Source: Strigamia acuminata (lineage: Eukaryota > Arthropoda > Chilopoda > Geophilomorpha > Linotaeniidae). Taken from it: DNA of 64,000 bases. The DNA lies in NCBI GenBank assembly GCA_949358305.1, contig OX442319.1, positions 5,828,001-5,892,000 of the forward strand, written 5' to 3'. The notes under the pieces were generated by a model. That model was not told where the DNA came from and did not search any database. It worked only from the letters and a program-made list of their open reading frames with translations. Below are positions 47,101 to 58,220 of the stretch, one piece after another; position 1 is the stretch's first letter; each line of letters starts with the position of its first letter. The position numbers and the translations under genes are program-made.

Positions 47101-48569
47101 CAAATCCCTGAAATCTTCGAAATCTTCAAAATCTCATGAAATCCTGGAAATCCTGGAAATCTTGGAAATCCGGGAAATCCTGGAAATCTTGGAAATCCGG
47201 GAAATCCTGGAAATCTTGGAAATCCGGGAAATCCTGGAAATCCTGGAAATCCTGGAAATCTTATAAATTGTCTTGTAATTTGGTGTAAATTCTAGCAAAT
47301 CTCGCTGGAAATCTCGCGCAGGCAAAGATTTTGGATTTCAAAATCTTTGAAATCTCATGAAATCTTCAAGAATTTCAAAATCTCGTACGCGAATTTTGCG
47401 ATTGGCTACCCCCTCGGATTCAGAAGTGAACCCAAAGTTACTTAATAGATCAGCGATTACCTCACTGTGGCAAGCGCCATGTGGTGAGCTTTAATTGTAT
47501 TAATTCTGCTCCTTGCAGTTAAATCAGAAGACAAGAAGCGATGTAAAGTCGACGAACTCGCCCCGAGTCTTGCCAACACCGACATCTGCTGCAACACCGA
47601 GCCTATTAAAAAACTGTCCACTCCACCATGCCCGACACCGACCTCCGACAAGGCACCGGAAGGGAAATCCTGCCCATGCCCTCCACAGAACGCGAAGATC
47701 CAGGTACTCAAACGCAGAACAACCAAGAAAACGATTAACCTTTTAACCCTTTAAAGCTCTGCGACATCTCCGACAGCGACTGCCACGTGCCAGAATCGCT
47801 GTGCGAGGACCCCGACTGGTGCCCAACGCCGCACATGCCGGACGGTTCGTCCTGTTCGGGCGACTTGGGCGAATGCTGGCAGGGAAACTGCATCATCAAC
47901 CAGTGCGCGTTGATGATGAAAGTGTCCTGCGAGTGCCCGACGCTGGAAGACGCGTGCATCGTGTGCTGCAAGGAGGACGCGAACGATGACGCGGATTGCA
48001 AGCCGGTCGAGCGGGAAGACTTGCCGTGGTGGCTGCTGCGCCATCCGGGCGAGTCGTGTCAGCAAGGGTCGGGAGAATGCGACCAGTACGGGAAATGCGG
48101 GCTGAGACCGCAGGATTTGGTGCGCATCAATAAATCGGGGGAACCGGAGGAGTTGGACCGGGTGGTTCCACCGACGGCTTCGTCCGAGTTCGATTTCGAC
48201 GATTGGATGGTGGACGAGGACGAGGAGGACGCGGGGTTTGGGTCTGCGCAAGAGGGGCACGTGAAGATGTGTTGGTGGAAGAAGATTGTGGTGCAGCTGA
48301 TGTGGATTTGTCTGGGGACGGTTATGTTCTTCACGTTGGTTTTGTGCATTTGTTTCATCTGTCCGGCGGTGGCGGTCGGCATCTGGTGTTTGCGCCAGTG
48401 CGCGTGCATGTCCGAGCGCGGTAGGGAAAGCGGTTTTATGTTGAGTAGAGAACGGGATATTTTGCCCACCGATATATTTTATCAGGCGACCGAGAATGGA
48501 CATTCTGATTTGCCCACGGTCACCCAATGCCCGATTCCAGACATCCAGACTAGGAGTAGAACTTTTTGA
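44197..48569 (+). CDS. ADAM10: ADAM10-like membrane metalloprotease (4 exons, 806 aa)
   Basis: Exons 44197-44682, 45706-46642, 47519-47703, 47757-48569; phases agree. Signal peptide [17 protein letters not shown], prodomain ([23 protein letters not shown], then [14 protein letters not shown], matching ADAM10), reprolysin domain with the zinc site [12 protein letters not shown] (His400, His404, His410) and [11 protein letters not shown], a short and aberrant disintegrin segment, an ADAM10-type Cys-rich region, a TM helix (about 670-705) and a cytosolic tail. ADAM10/Kuzbanian sheds Notch, cadherins and APP-type substrates. No RX[KR]R furin site is visible between prodomain and catalytic domain, and the usual GEECDCG of the disintegrin domain is absent. 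Codon use is GC-rich. Introns 1 and 2 are largely minisatellite. Confidence 0.88.
44860..45600. repeat. 'gcgattttcgtgatttgcaat' array in ADAM10-like intron 1
   Basis: Over 30 units of 17-25 bp, partly palindromic in character (ttgcgat/atcgcaa), with a larger repeat of about 60 bp towards the right. Four overlapping antisense frames through it are spurious. Confidence 0.94.
46840..47300. repeat. 'gaaatcctg' array in ADAM10-like intron 2
   Basis: Irregular 9-12 bp units ('gaaatcctg', 'gaaatcttg', 'gaaatccgg'). The outer segments at about 46800-46860 and 47300-47400 repeat 'ggcaaagattttggatttc'. Confidence 0.92.
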
Positions 48570-49576
48570 AATGAAGAAAAAAAATTTTAAAGAAATAAAA
48601 ATTATTTTCCTTTTTCTCTTTGCTTGTTTGTGTTCTTCTTGCGTAAATAAATATACAAATTCTGCCAGTTGGATCGTAATAAAATAGATTGATCCAAAAT
48701 TCAATCATATTGATGTGATTTAATGATATTTCCCTCGGACTTGTATTACTTGACCAGTGGTTAGTTCGAGGATGGATTTTGTAGAAACACTGACCCTTCA
48801 ACCTGAAATCAAGCGGTAAACAAAAGGTGTACACTGCTTGAAATTTCATAGTTACTTTACCGCAAAGTCAAGTAAAAATGATGTAACGATTGTATTTACC
48901 GGTACTGTTTGTAAATATAACTTTACATCTTTGCTAAATATGATATTTCACATTATATTTACAGAAGTAAGCAGACACATTAACTTGGATTTTACTTCCT
49001 TATTTAACGTGGATTTTACTTCAAATTTAATTGAATTTTAGTTATATTTATCATTGAATTTAATTAGATTTTTAGTTTTGTGTGTATATATTTAACAGCG
49101 GATTTAATTATCTTGTCTTTCTTGTTTTTATATATTTGTTTACTGTTTTGCATCATTAAGATAAGCTTTATATTTATTTCATCCATCACAGATAGCAGCA
49201 GACGAAGTTTGAGATGAAGAATTGATTGATATTTTATGTCACGTGAGCAAATGGAAAAACAGAACAAGATAATCCATATCACTTTGGGATGCTTTTTTTC
49301 CCTTTTACTGGTCCTCGACCACGTGGTCAGCGGGTGGTCTGGGTCACAGTATACTGTGCTGTTGCCAGCCAATATATATGAAGCAATGTGATTGGTCAGC
49401 CGAGAAGAGCTGTGATTGGACGTGCCTATGTCTCCCCTGTGCAGAACTACTGACCATGAGACGAGGAAAGAAAGGAAAAGAAGTGTCTGCATCGTGGCGA
49501 GTTTAGTTTTGTTTTATTTATTAAAAAGAATTCTTTATTATAATTATTAATTTTAAACTGGATGCACTTCATTTTG
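48570..49576. other. region between convergent ADAM10-like and ADCY8 genes; dispersed repeat
   Basis: Holds the ADAM10-like poly(A) signal (48594-48599). A dispersed repeat (about 48575-48870 and 49130-49210) is closely related to 59650-60300, and a 24-nt motif is shared with 39266. I see no gene. Confidence 0.6.
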
Positions 49577-52500
49577 TCAATTTTGTTCGTTGCGACGCAC
49601 GAATGATTTTCTATTGATGCTGGTTTGTCGCCGCCGCGCCTGCACCATCCCATACACGACAAAAGCGAAACTCGGCTGGCGACTCGCCTGTCTGTTGAAC
49701 GCCACCGTCTTCGGGCTTCGTTTGCCCGCCACTAAAAAAGTGTCCATATTGCCTTTGCCCTTGACTGCCACCGAGCCGCGATATTCCACATCGTACCCGT
49801 AACGCCCAAGAATCTAAACAATTCATTCATAAATATAAACACAAAAAAAACAAAAATTAGTCGTGCTCACGTCGGCCGTGCTCTTGGGCACTTGGATCGT
49901 GTCGACGATTCCCGTGCTGTCCATGCGACTCGCTTCGTTCACCGTGTTTCCGAATATATCGAACACGGGTTTCTTGGCGCCGATCACGCCGCCGACCAGC
50001 GGTCCGTGGCTAATCCCTGCAAAACGATTCCCTACCATCGGTTATTTCTAGGATATTAGAGAGTTTGCGGGATGCATTTTTCCCTTACAGTTAAAGACTA
50101 TACGGTATAAAAATAGTGTAAGGGAAAAATGATAAATTAAGTTTTTGCGGGCTGCACACTTTCCTTATCACTACACTATTTCAGCCAACTACTGACAGTT
50201 AGTAATTTTGGGCCTAAAAATTCAATTTGGGGGCGTAAATGTTCAAATTTCTGCATAAAATTCCATTATTATGCCTATAAAGTATGGTTTTGGGCCTAAA
50301 ATTCAATTTTGGGCCTCACTTATCATTCAATCTACGTACCTATGACTGATGTGTTTGATCGGGACAACAAAATAATCGCCATTTGCAATGGGCGGAGCTA
50401 ACAATATAGTGTTCTCAATTCTGATTGGCTGCGCTATATTTTAATTTAGTGTTGAAAACGATACACTAATGATTTTTCCCTTACGATATGGCACTAAAAT
50501 AGTGTATCGTAAAGCAAAATAAGGGAAAAATGCATCCCGCAAACTCTTTATTGAATATCCTATACCTATCCGCAAGAAAAACTCGTTGAAAGAATGTCGA
50601 TTGACTTCTTTGAGCGCGCCTTTGATGGCGAGTGCGTAGTCGACGAGGGTGCAGATGTGCGCGTGCTGTTGTTGCTGCTGCTCGCACGGTTTTCCGGTCG
50701 GGTTGAGCCCGGACGCAGCCATGTAGGTGCTGCCGATGGTCTTTATCTTCTCGATGCACTTGAAGCGCGGCTGCTCCATGAGCTCGTCGAAGTCGGCGAT
50801 GATCTCGTTCAAGAGCCGGATGCATTCGACGCCGCGATTGACGTCTTCGGAGAAGAATTCGGAGAAGTTTGGGATGGAGGCGAAGAGGACGCCGACGCTG
50901 TCGATCGACTGCCAGTATAGTTGGTCCGCATTGCGCTCGTCCGACAAGAAATGTTTGAGCACGTGCACGGGCAGCATGTTTTTGAGCATGTGCTCGTTGT
51001 GGTGGCGGAGGAGCCGAATTTCGCTCGCCTCTTGCTCCGTTTGCCGTTTCCACAGGAAGTCCAAGCGGGAAGTAACTTCGACTAGTCGACACTGGTACAT
51101 GAGGACGTAGAAGAACATGAAGAGCTGCAGAACGATCGGGTCGTCGAAGAGACACTCGACCTCGAATTTAGTGCAGCTGTAGAAATGTATAGAAGGTTCG
51201 TTAGTTCTTACAACCGGCCCGATAATACAAGGAGGGTTTATACATTGTTCAATTAGAAATATATTAATTAGTTGTGTTTAATTAGAGTTTCTGGTGCAGT
51301 TTTTTCCGCTCTTTCGCTTGGTGTTTAGTTTTTGACGATCTGAGCTTTTGTTCTCGAGATATTTGGATTTTTAATCATTTTTTTTGTTCCAATTTGCATA
51401 GTTTGATTGTACTAGTCTTTCCTGAATTTTAGATTTTGTGGTACTTTTTGAATCTCTTCAGCAGGTACTTTTGTGGATTTCTTCAGATGAACCAGTACGA
51501 GATCGCGCAAGATTTTGCAAGATTTTGCGAGATTTAGCGAGATTTTGTGAGACTTTGTAAGATTTTGATACATTTTTTGAGATTTTGATACATTTCTTGA
51601 GATTTTGATAAATTTCTTGAAATTTTGATAAATTTCTTGAGATTTTGATAAATTTTTTGAGATTTTGATAAATTTTTTGAGATTTTGATACATTTCTTGA
51701 GATTTTGATACATTTCTTGAGATTTTGAAACATTTTTTGAGATTTTGATACCTTTTTTGAGATTTTGCTAAAGTAAAGTCGTGTGGTACCAAAAAAGTCG
51801 TGCAGATACAGTACCATTACCACAAGATGCAACATTTTTTGAAAAGTACTGTGTACTTGTACCAGTACCACTGAAGAAATCCACAAAAGTATCACAAAAG
51901 AACGAAACCTCAGATCGTCAAAAACTAAACACCAAACGAAAGAGCGGAAAAACCTGCACCAGAAACGCTAATTAAACAACACTGCCCACAACTAATAATA
52001 AATATATATTTAATTGAACAATGTATTGTCAGGCCGGTACTTACCGCTTTTTGTCGGTGAGCATGTGCTGGTACACCGAGAAGAGGAGAGCGCAGTACAA
52101 GCACATCATGATGGTCAGCAAGCTCGACTTGAGGATGTAGGGCAGTTGCAGGAACGACCCACACGCCACCATCGACATCGCCCAGAAATACACGTAATAC
52201 TTAAAATTAAATTTTTGCATTCAACACATTTTAGTAGATCCGAGTCGACTCACTTGTGGATGGGGACAAATGCGGATTTCTCCAAACACATTCGGCGCGA
52301 AACACAGCTCAGTCTGGCCTGTGTAGAGAGTCACGTTGTGGCAGTCGCTCGCGAAGCGATCGTCCGCTTGTTTCGAGCAGAGACACTGAAATTCAATTGC
52401 AAAAGTTGAGTTTCATCCCGACGGAGAATAAACACTCGTATAGTAACTATTCCGACGCAAGAAGCCAAGCAGATGATGCACACAAAGGCGCAGGTGAAAG

Positions 52501-55500
52501 CGTTGCGAGCGCGCCGGTTGTTGGTCAGATGCGCGGAAACACGCCGCAACGATGTCGGCATCGATCTGTATTCTTCGGCCATAACGAGCGCGAACCCCGC
52601 AAGAAGAAGCGTCGTGGCGATCGCGAATACAACCAAGTGCCAAGTCAGTCTGAAACGATAATCATCGTAATCCCAATTATCCAGCATCGCCCTAATCAAT
52701 TACGTAAGCTCCAGTTGATGCGCGGCGACGCATTGCGTAATGGCGCCGACGATCCAGATGAAGAGCGCCGTTAGCATGTTGGATTTGAAGACGTCGTCGT
52801 CGCCGCGACAAAACTTTGAATTGAATGGATAAATTGATATTAAAACAGTTGTGGATTTTGTGTAATTTAGTGTACTTCGGTTTCCATGAGTTTGTTTTTG
52901 AAGGTGAGTGCGAATTTGTTGACGTGTTCGCGCCGCATTCTCAAATTGGATTCGATTTCGATGCTATTGTCGATCAAATCATCCACTTCGTCGCTCATCG
53001 ATTCGGCTCCGGCGGCAAACGCTACGCCGCCGTTCTCCAAATCCGAATCCTCGTCGAATCCCGCGTCGTGGTGCCCCATTTCGAACTGTGGCAACGCGCG
53101 TTTCGTTCAAATAGAATCGACGACAAATTAATTAACTTACGTTTTCGAAGGGGATTTCCGGCATCCAGTCGGTCGCGGAGGTCCGCACTGCGGTCGCAGC
53201 TGCGGCTCCGGCTGCGTTTGCGGACAAACGACGTCCTTCGTCAAGGCTCCAAAGACGCGTCCGCTCACGACGCTTCATCTGCAGATCGGAAAGTTTTTAC
53301 CGTATAGTATCGATTACTACGCGGGCCTCTAATAGCCCACGGACCTCGAATTGCACGCGGGTACACAATTGGAGGCCCGAAATGTGCCAAAAAAGGATGA
53401 CAAATGACACGTTTTGCATACGTTTCGACAGAAAATTACCGAAACGTCTGAATTGTCACACTTTTAGGTGTTTTTCGTTGCCGATGCTAGGTTAGTCTGC
53501 GGACTTCTAATAGCGCGCGGGTCAAAATATTTTTTTTCTGATAGCGCACGGGTGTGCTATTTACAAATATACGGTATTTAAAAAAAAAAAATTTCTTTCT
53601 TTTTTGTTGACGACCTTTGTCCAGTGCGTGGGTTCGGTGGCGACGATAAGGAAAGTGGACACTCGATGTTCTTTCAAGAAGGCATCGCGTTCGTGTCCGC
53701 AGCCAGGTTCCACGCGGTAGTGGTCGCCCAAGCAATCCAGAGTGGCTTTCGAGATGTGAATGCGTCTGAAGAAGAAATGTCTCAAAATTTTTATTTAAAT
53801 TTTCAAATTTATCTTTACCCGGGTTTCCCGCCCGACTCCATGTGATTGGCCATCGTCACGTCGTTGGACCAGACGTCGAACTGCCACTTGCGAAGCCCCA
53901 GCACGCCGCACAGCACCGAGCCCGAGTGAATCCCGATGCGCATGTCCACGTCGACGCGCGTCTGCTCGCGCACCGAGCCGATGGCTTTGATCATGTGCAG
54001 GCCCATCTCGACGCAGCACGTGGCGTGGTCAGTGCGCGGCTCGGGCAGACCGCTCACGCAGTAGTAGCAGTCGCCCAACAGCTTGATTCGAAGCAGATGG
54101 TTTTCCTAAAAATTAAAAAAAATTAAGTCAAAATCTATTTCTTACTTGGATGAAAGTCTCCCACGTTGGCCAATCGGTCGAATCGGGCGAACAACTGGTT
54201 GAGAAGAGTCACGAGCTCCTGCGCCGAGCACTGCGACGCCAATTCCGTGAATCCTTTGATGTCGGCGAACAAGATGCTGGAATGGCGTTGCGATAAGTTA
54301 CGTTTTGCTTCGTATATAATCGTGGAGAAAAGCTCACCTCACGTTCTCGTAGCGGTGGATGTAGATTTTGTGGAATTGCGACGGTTGGAACGCGCATTTG
54401 TTCGTCTCTTCCTGCGCGATTATGTCGTTGATCATCTCCACGGCCACGAATCGCGGAAGCATCGACAACAGCAACTTTTCCTACCATTTATCCAACTTTT
54501 ATATTAAATTAAAACAATAAAAATTTAATTTACCTGCCGTTCGGTCTCCTTTTCCGTCTTGTATCGCGTTTCCATCGACCTGCGCGTCTCGACGAACGCC
54601 TTGCGCTGCGCTCTTTCCATCAGATACTTGCCGTAGATCCCGGCCAAATTGAAGCACAAATAGAGCGAGAAATTGGCAAAAATCTACCAAAGGGTTTATC
54701 GGAGAACGCATTTAGACTAATTACCACTTACCAGGTAAAAAAAATCTGCAGAATTCTGCAGAAAATCTTTTTTCTCTGCAGAATCCTGCAGAAAAATTGC
54801 CAGCCGAAAAGGTTAACATTTTTCTGCAGGATTCTGCTAGATTTAGTAATTTTTTCTGCAGAAAGTTTTTCTGCAGAGCAAGCAGAATTCTGCAGAACCT
54901 TTTTCTCCTGGGTTACCAGAATGTAGAAAGCGACGTCCGCTTCGTTCCAAATGGAGGAGAGGAGCAGGTGGACGACGGCCGTCAAACTGCCGGCCGTGAT
55001 GCTCCACTTGAGCGGCAGTGGCAGCATCGCGTGCGTGACGAACACGATGAAGATGACGTACCAGGTCGTTTCCATTCCGCCGTGCTGGCGCGTGTCGCAA
55101 CTGAAGCCGACGGAGAGCGCGCTGAACCCTTGGATGTTGAGTATAACCCACGTGAAGATGGCGCTCTGTCGCAGATAGTTGTTGGCGAAACAGCGCCAAA
55201 AACAGAGCACGCTGAGCACGAGGTTGAGGAACATCCAGCAGGCGCTGAATGAGATCTCGAGCGGCGAGATGGACTCGCTCTTCTTCAACACCTGAAAGGC
55301 GAGCAGCAACAGCTTGCACGCCAGGTCTACCAGATTGACGACGATGAGCGATTTCTGCTTCTGGCGCGACGAGTAGCGTTGGTAAGCGAGTTCCAAGTGC
55401 TTGTTGGCGAAGGCGTTGTTGCACGGCAGGACGATGCCGCGCCGCACACGGCTGCGAGCGGACGGACAAATAAGAGAAGCGAAATTGAGTAAATTGGTTA

Positions 55501-55836
55501 ATACTTACTCGGCGAGATGGACGGGGATCGAGCCGCAGTATCGGTCCGCTCGGTCGATCGTGAACACGCCGCCGTCGGCCTTGAGAGAGAGAATTTTGAA
55601 AGAGAAACGTGGAATCGTTATTTGTTGGACTTACGTCGGGATGCGGATGCGGATCGGTGATGGATAGTTGCGAGATGCCCGAGTCGGAGCGGCGGGCGGC
55701 GGAACAAACCCGTCCGCGGGATTTGATGCGCCCGAATGCGCGGAGCCACTGAGAACGGGGCGAAACTGCGGGAAGAAATGTGTTATTGAAGTATTTCGGC
55801 GTTTTCTGTCGTTTTTCATTTACCTGTCGACGGCAT
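49577..55836 (-). CDS. ADCY8: adenylate cyclase type 8 (18 exons, 1177 aa)
   Basis: Exons: 55836-55824, 55765-55635, 55579-55509, 55451-54917, 54683-54534, 54480-54338, 54276-54165, 54105-53819, 53765-53615, 53278-53141, 53085-52876, 52813-52704, 52649-52448, 52385-52254, 52199-52045, 51176-50566, 50016-49871, 49813-49577. Two six-helix membrane blocks, each followed by a cyclase domain. C1 has both metal Asp residues (Asp353 in FADIKGFT, Asp397 in LGDCYYC); C2 has [30 protein letters not shown] and VKGKGNM, the purine and phosphate contacts. [17 protein letters not shown] and the [14 protein letters not shown] tail are closest to ADCY8/Ac78C, the calcium-calmodulin-stimulated class. It makes cAMP at the plasma membrane. 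C2 has DIFG where DIWG is usual. The 13-nt first coding exon is the least certain. Confidence 0.93.
50061..50547. mobile_element. 487-bp MITE with perfect 27-bp TIRs in ADCY8 intron 16
   Basis: The two 27-bp ends (agagtttgcgggatgcattt... and its exact complement) bound AT-rich sequence with further internal inverted repeats ('gtgtaagggaaaaatgat', 'tagtgtatcgtaa'). No ORF. The target duplication is unclear. Confidence 0.88.
51243..52023. mobile_element. TA-flanked foldback MITE with ~115-bp TIRs in ADCY8 intron 15
   Basis: Ends CATTGTTCAATTA, arms about 115 bp long ('ttttttccgctctttcgctt', 'gtgtttagtttttgacgatctgag'), TA on both sides (51241-51242, 52024-52025). The centre holds a 20-bp minisatellite. 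Removing it leaves an intron of about 85 bp. Confidence 0.88.
51520..51775. repeat. 20-bp minisatellite inside the 51243-52023 MITE
   Basis: About 12 units of 'tgagattttgatacatttct', with a more degenerate left edge ('gcaagattttgc'). Confidence 0.92.
53300..53574. mobile_element. 275-bp MITE-like insert in ADCY8 intron 9
   Basis: Ends CCGTATAGTATC and, inverted, CCGTATATTTGTA, with TA on each side, and shared 'ctaatagc(c/g)c(a/g)cg' motifs near both ends. Only short TIRs match, so the call is moderate. Confidence 0.55.
54735..54912. repeat. TTCTGCAGAA-rich cluster in ADCY8 intron 4
   Basis: At least nine copies of ctgcag within ttctgcagaa-type palindromes, in both orientations, able to form several hairpins. 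It makes up most of a 233-bp intron. Confidence 0.85.
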
Positions 55837-56141
55837 CGACAGATTTAATTAAACATCTCGAGCGAGCTGATAAGGATAATGAGAGCGCGTAAATCGGCGG
55901 GTTTTTATTTGTTGTGGGGATTGCGTGGGAGGCTAAAGCAAAGTCCACGAGGTGGAGGCGAAATGTTCGTTTTAGATGCATCGGTTAATTTATTTTTGAT
56001 TTTGTTTTATTGAATAAAGAATCGAGGTAAACGGTTGCGAGGAATATGTTAATCGAGGTGTGGTGGTTTATTTTAAATATGTTCAGGCGCCAGTCGTGTG
56101 GAGGCAGCGGTGACGTCATCGGTGATTACGACATAATCAAG
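55837..56141. promoter_or_regulatory. bidirectional promoter region, ADCY8 / MTARC
   Basis: 305 bp between divergent start codons. Contains a consensus CRE on the MTARC side. An upstream ATG at 56046 is in frame with MTARC. Confidence 0.55.
56111..56118. promoter_or_regulatory. perfect cAMP response element (TGACGTCA)
   Basis: The full palindromic CRE lies 31 bp before the MTARC start codon and 275 bp from that of ADCY8. Such sites bind CREB/ATF dimers. Confidence 0.65.
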
Positions 56142-58088
56142 ATGGACAAAAGCGAGTGGTTGCGTGTGGGAGCGGCGAGTGCGGCCGCATTCGTAACAGG
56201 AGCTTGCTGCAGTTTTTACGCGCTGAATCGTTCGAACGCGAAGATCGAGTATCATCCGGTGGGCACTGTGTCAAACATACTCGTCTATCCGATCAAATCG
56301 TGCCGTCCGATCCGCGTAGACGAAGCGGAATGCACTCCGCTGGGCCTGAAGAAAGGAAATGCGGCCGACAGGTGCGAAATAAAATTAAGAAAATTTAAAA
56401 AAATTTAAAAAAAAAATAAAATTTAATAAAAAAAATTACAAAAAAAATTTTATATTTAATAAAAAATCTAAAAAAAAATTTTTAAATTTTAAAAATTACA
56501 AAAAAGTTACAAAAATTACAAAAAATTACAAAAAGTTACAAAAAAGTTACAAAAAGTTACAAAAAATGACGAAAAATTACAAAAATATTAAAAAAAATTA
56601 AGGAATTATTTTGTTTTTGTTTGGGTTTGCAGATCTTTTATGCTCGTCGACTCCAATTATCATTTTATTACGGCGCGAAAAGAAAATCGAATGGTTTTGG
56701 TGCAGCCGACATTGCGTGACGACAACACGTTGTTGCTCGACGCGCCCGACATGGAAACATTCGAGTTGAAAATCCCAGAACGAGATAACGGTCAAATTCG
56801 AGGTGAACGAGTCTCGTAAGTTATCTGTTCGTTGTTTGATTTAGGAAATTACATCGGGTATCGTGGTGGTCTGCACTCTGCAGCGTTTTTCAGCAAAACA
56901 CGTTCGGCGTGGACTGCGGGGCCGATGTGGGCGAGTGGTTCGGACGTTTTCTCGAGCGGCCCGAAAAGAGCACGCGTCTGCTGTACCATCCGTGGAACGA
57001 GAGCGTCAGACATTTCCCTTACTGGCATTTGTGGGAACGATATCGCGAGGACGATCGGGCCATGTTCGCTGATCTGAACGCATTCATGGCGTTGTCCGAA
57101 GGTTCCCTAGGCGACCTTAATAATCGACTCGGTCAGCAAATTTCTTTTCTCAACTTCCGTCCGAATTTCACCGTCCAAGGAACGCATCCTTATGAAGAAG
57201 TATAGAAATTCAATGAAAATTCAATGGAAATTCAATGAAAATTCAATGGAAATTCAATGAAAATTCAATGAAAATTCAATGAAAATTCAATGAAAATTCA
57301 ATGAAAATTCAATGAAAATTCACTTAATATTCAATAAAAATTCAATGAAAATTCAATGAAAATTCGATGAAAATTCAATGAAAATTCAATGAAAATTTGA
57401 AAATTCAATAAAAATTTGAAAATTCAATGAAAATTTGAAAATTCAATGAAAATTTGAAAATTCAATGAAAATTTAATGAATTCAATGAAAATTTAATGAA
57501 TTCAATAAAAATTTAATGAATTCAATGAAAATTTAATGAATTCAATGAAAATTTAATGAATTCAATGAAAATTTAATGAATTCAATGAAAATTTAATGAA
57601 TTCAATGAAAATTCTAAAATTTAATGAATTCAATGAAAATTCAAAAATTTAATGACTTCAATGAAAATTCTAAAATTTAATGAATTCAAAAAAATTCTAA
57701 AATTTAATGAATTCAATGAAAATTCTAAAATTTAATGAATTCAATGAAAATTCTAAAATTCAATGAAAATTCAATGAAAATCTAACGAAAATCCAACGAA
57801 AATAAATTCCAATCTTATTCTTCTTAGGATGCGTGGAAATATCTAAAAATCGGCTCGCGCGCCTCTTTCCGCTGCACCCGCCCGTGCACCAGATGCGTCT
57901 TCACCACCATCGACCCGGAAACAGGAATCAAGGGCGAAGAGCCGTTGAAAATCCTGCGCACTTACCGACGTCACCCGGACCCGCGAGTGCGAAAACGCGA
58001 GGGAGACTCTCCCTGTTTCGGCACTCACCTCGGACTGGACGAGGCGGGCACGGTCCGAGTCGGCGACAAAGTTTTCGCCGCTTTTTAA
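56142..58088 (+). CDS. MTARC: mitochondrial amidoxime-reducing component (MOSC protein, 4 exons, 329 aa)
   Basis: Exons 56142-56371, 56633-56815, 56884-57199, 57828-58088; phases agree. The N-terminal helix AASAAAFVTGACC is the outer-membrane anchor of this family. The MOSC N-terminal beta-barrel follows (VGTVSNILVYPIKSC, SFMLVDSNYHFITAR), then DCGADVGEWFGRF and the MOSC domain with RASFRCTRPCTRCVFTTIDP, which carries the molybdenum-ligand Cys, and KILRTYR. It reduces N-hydroxylated compounds with cytochrome b5 and its reductase. ATG 56142 has a good Kozak context (AAGATGG); an in-frame ATG lies at 56046. A poly(A) signal AATAAA is at 58173. Intron 3 is a minisatellite. Whether it is MTARC1 or MTARC2 cannot be said. 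Confidence 0.92.
57205..57790. repeat. 'attcaatgaaa' array in MTARC intron 3
   Basis: About 50 units of 10-11 bp, changing to 23-27-bp composites ('tttaatgaattcaatgaaaa', 'ttctaaaatttaatgaattc') towards the right. It fills nearly the whole intron. Confidence 0.95.
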
Positions 58089-58220
58089 ACAATAATAACC
58101 CAAAACAATTAATTTCCTTTCCTCACGCATTGTTGCCGTCGTTGCCGTAGAAACGGCGTCGCTATATTTGCAAATAAATAAATAATACATGCATTAATGA
58201 TGGCTTCGACTTGAAATTTG

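Noticed and set aside
47751-48704. 317-aa antisense frame
   Set aside because: Shadow of the Cys-rich/TM exon of the ADAM10-like gene; His/Arg/Pro-rich with no family.
54843-55469. 208-aa antisense-frame Arg-rich protein
   Set aside because: Alternative frame of ADCY8 exon 4, whose true frame carries the first membrane block.
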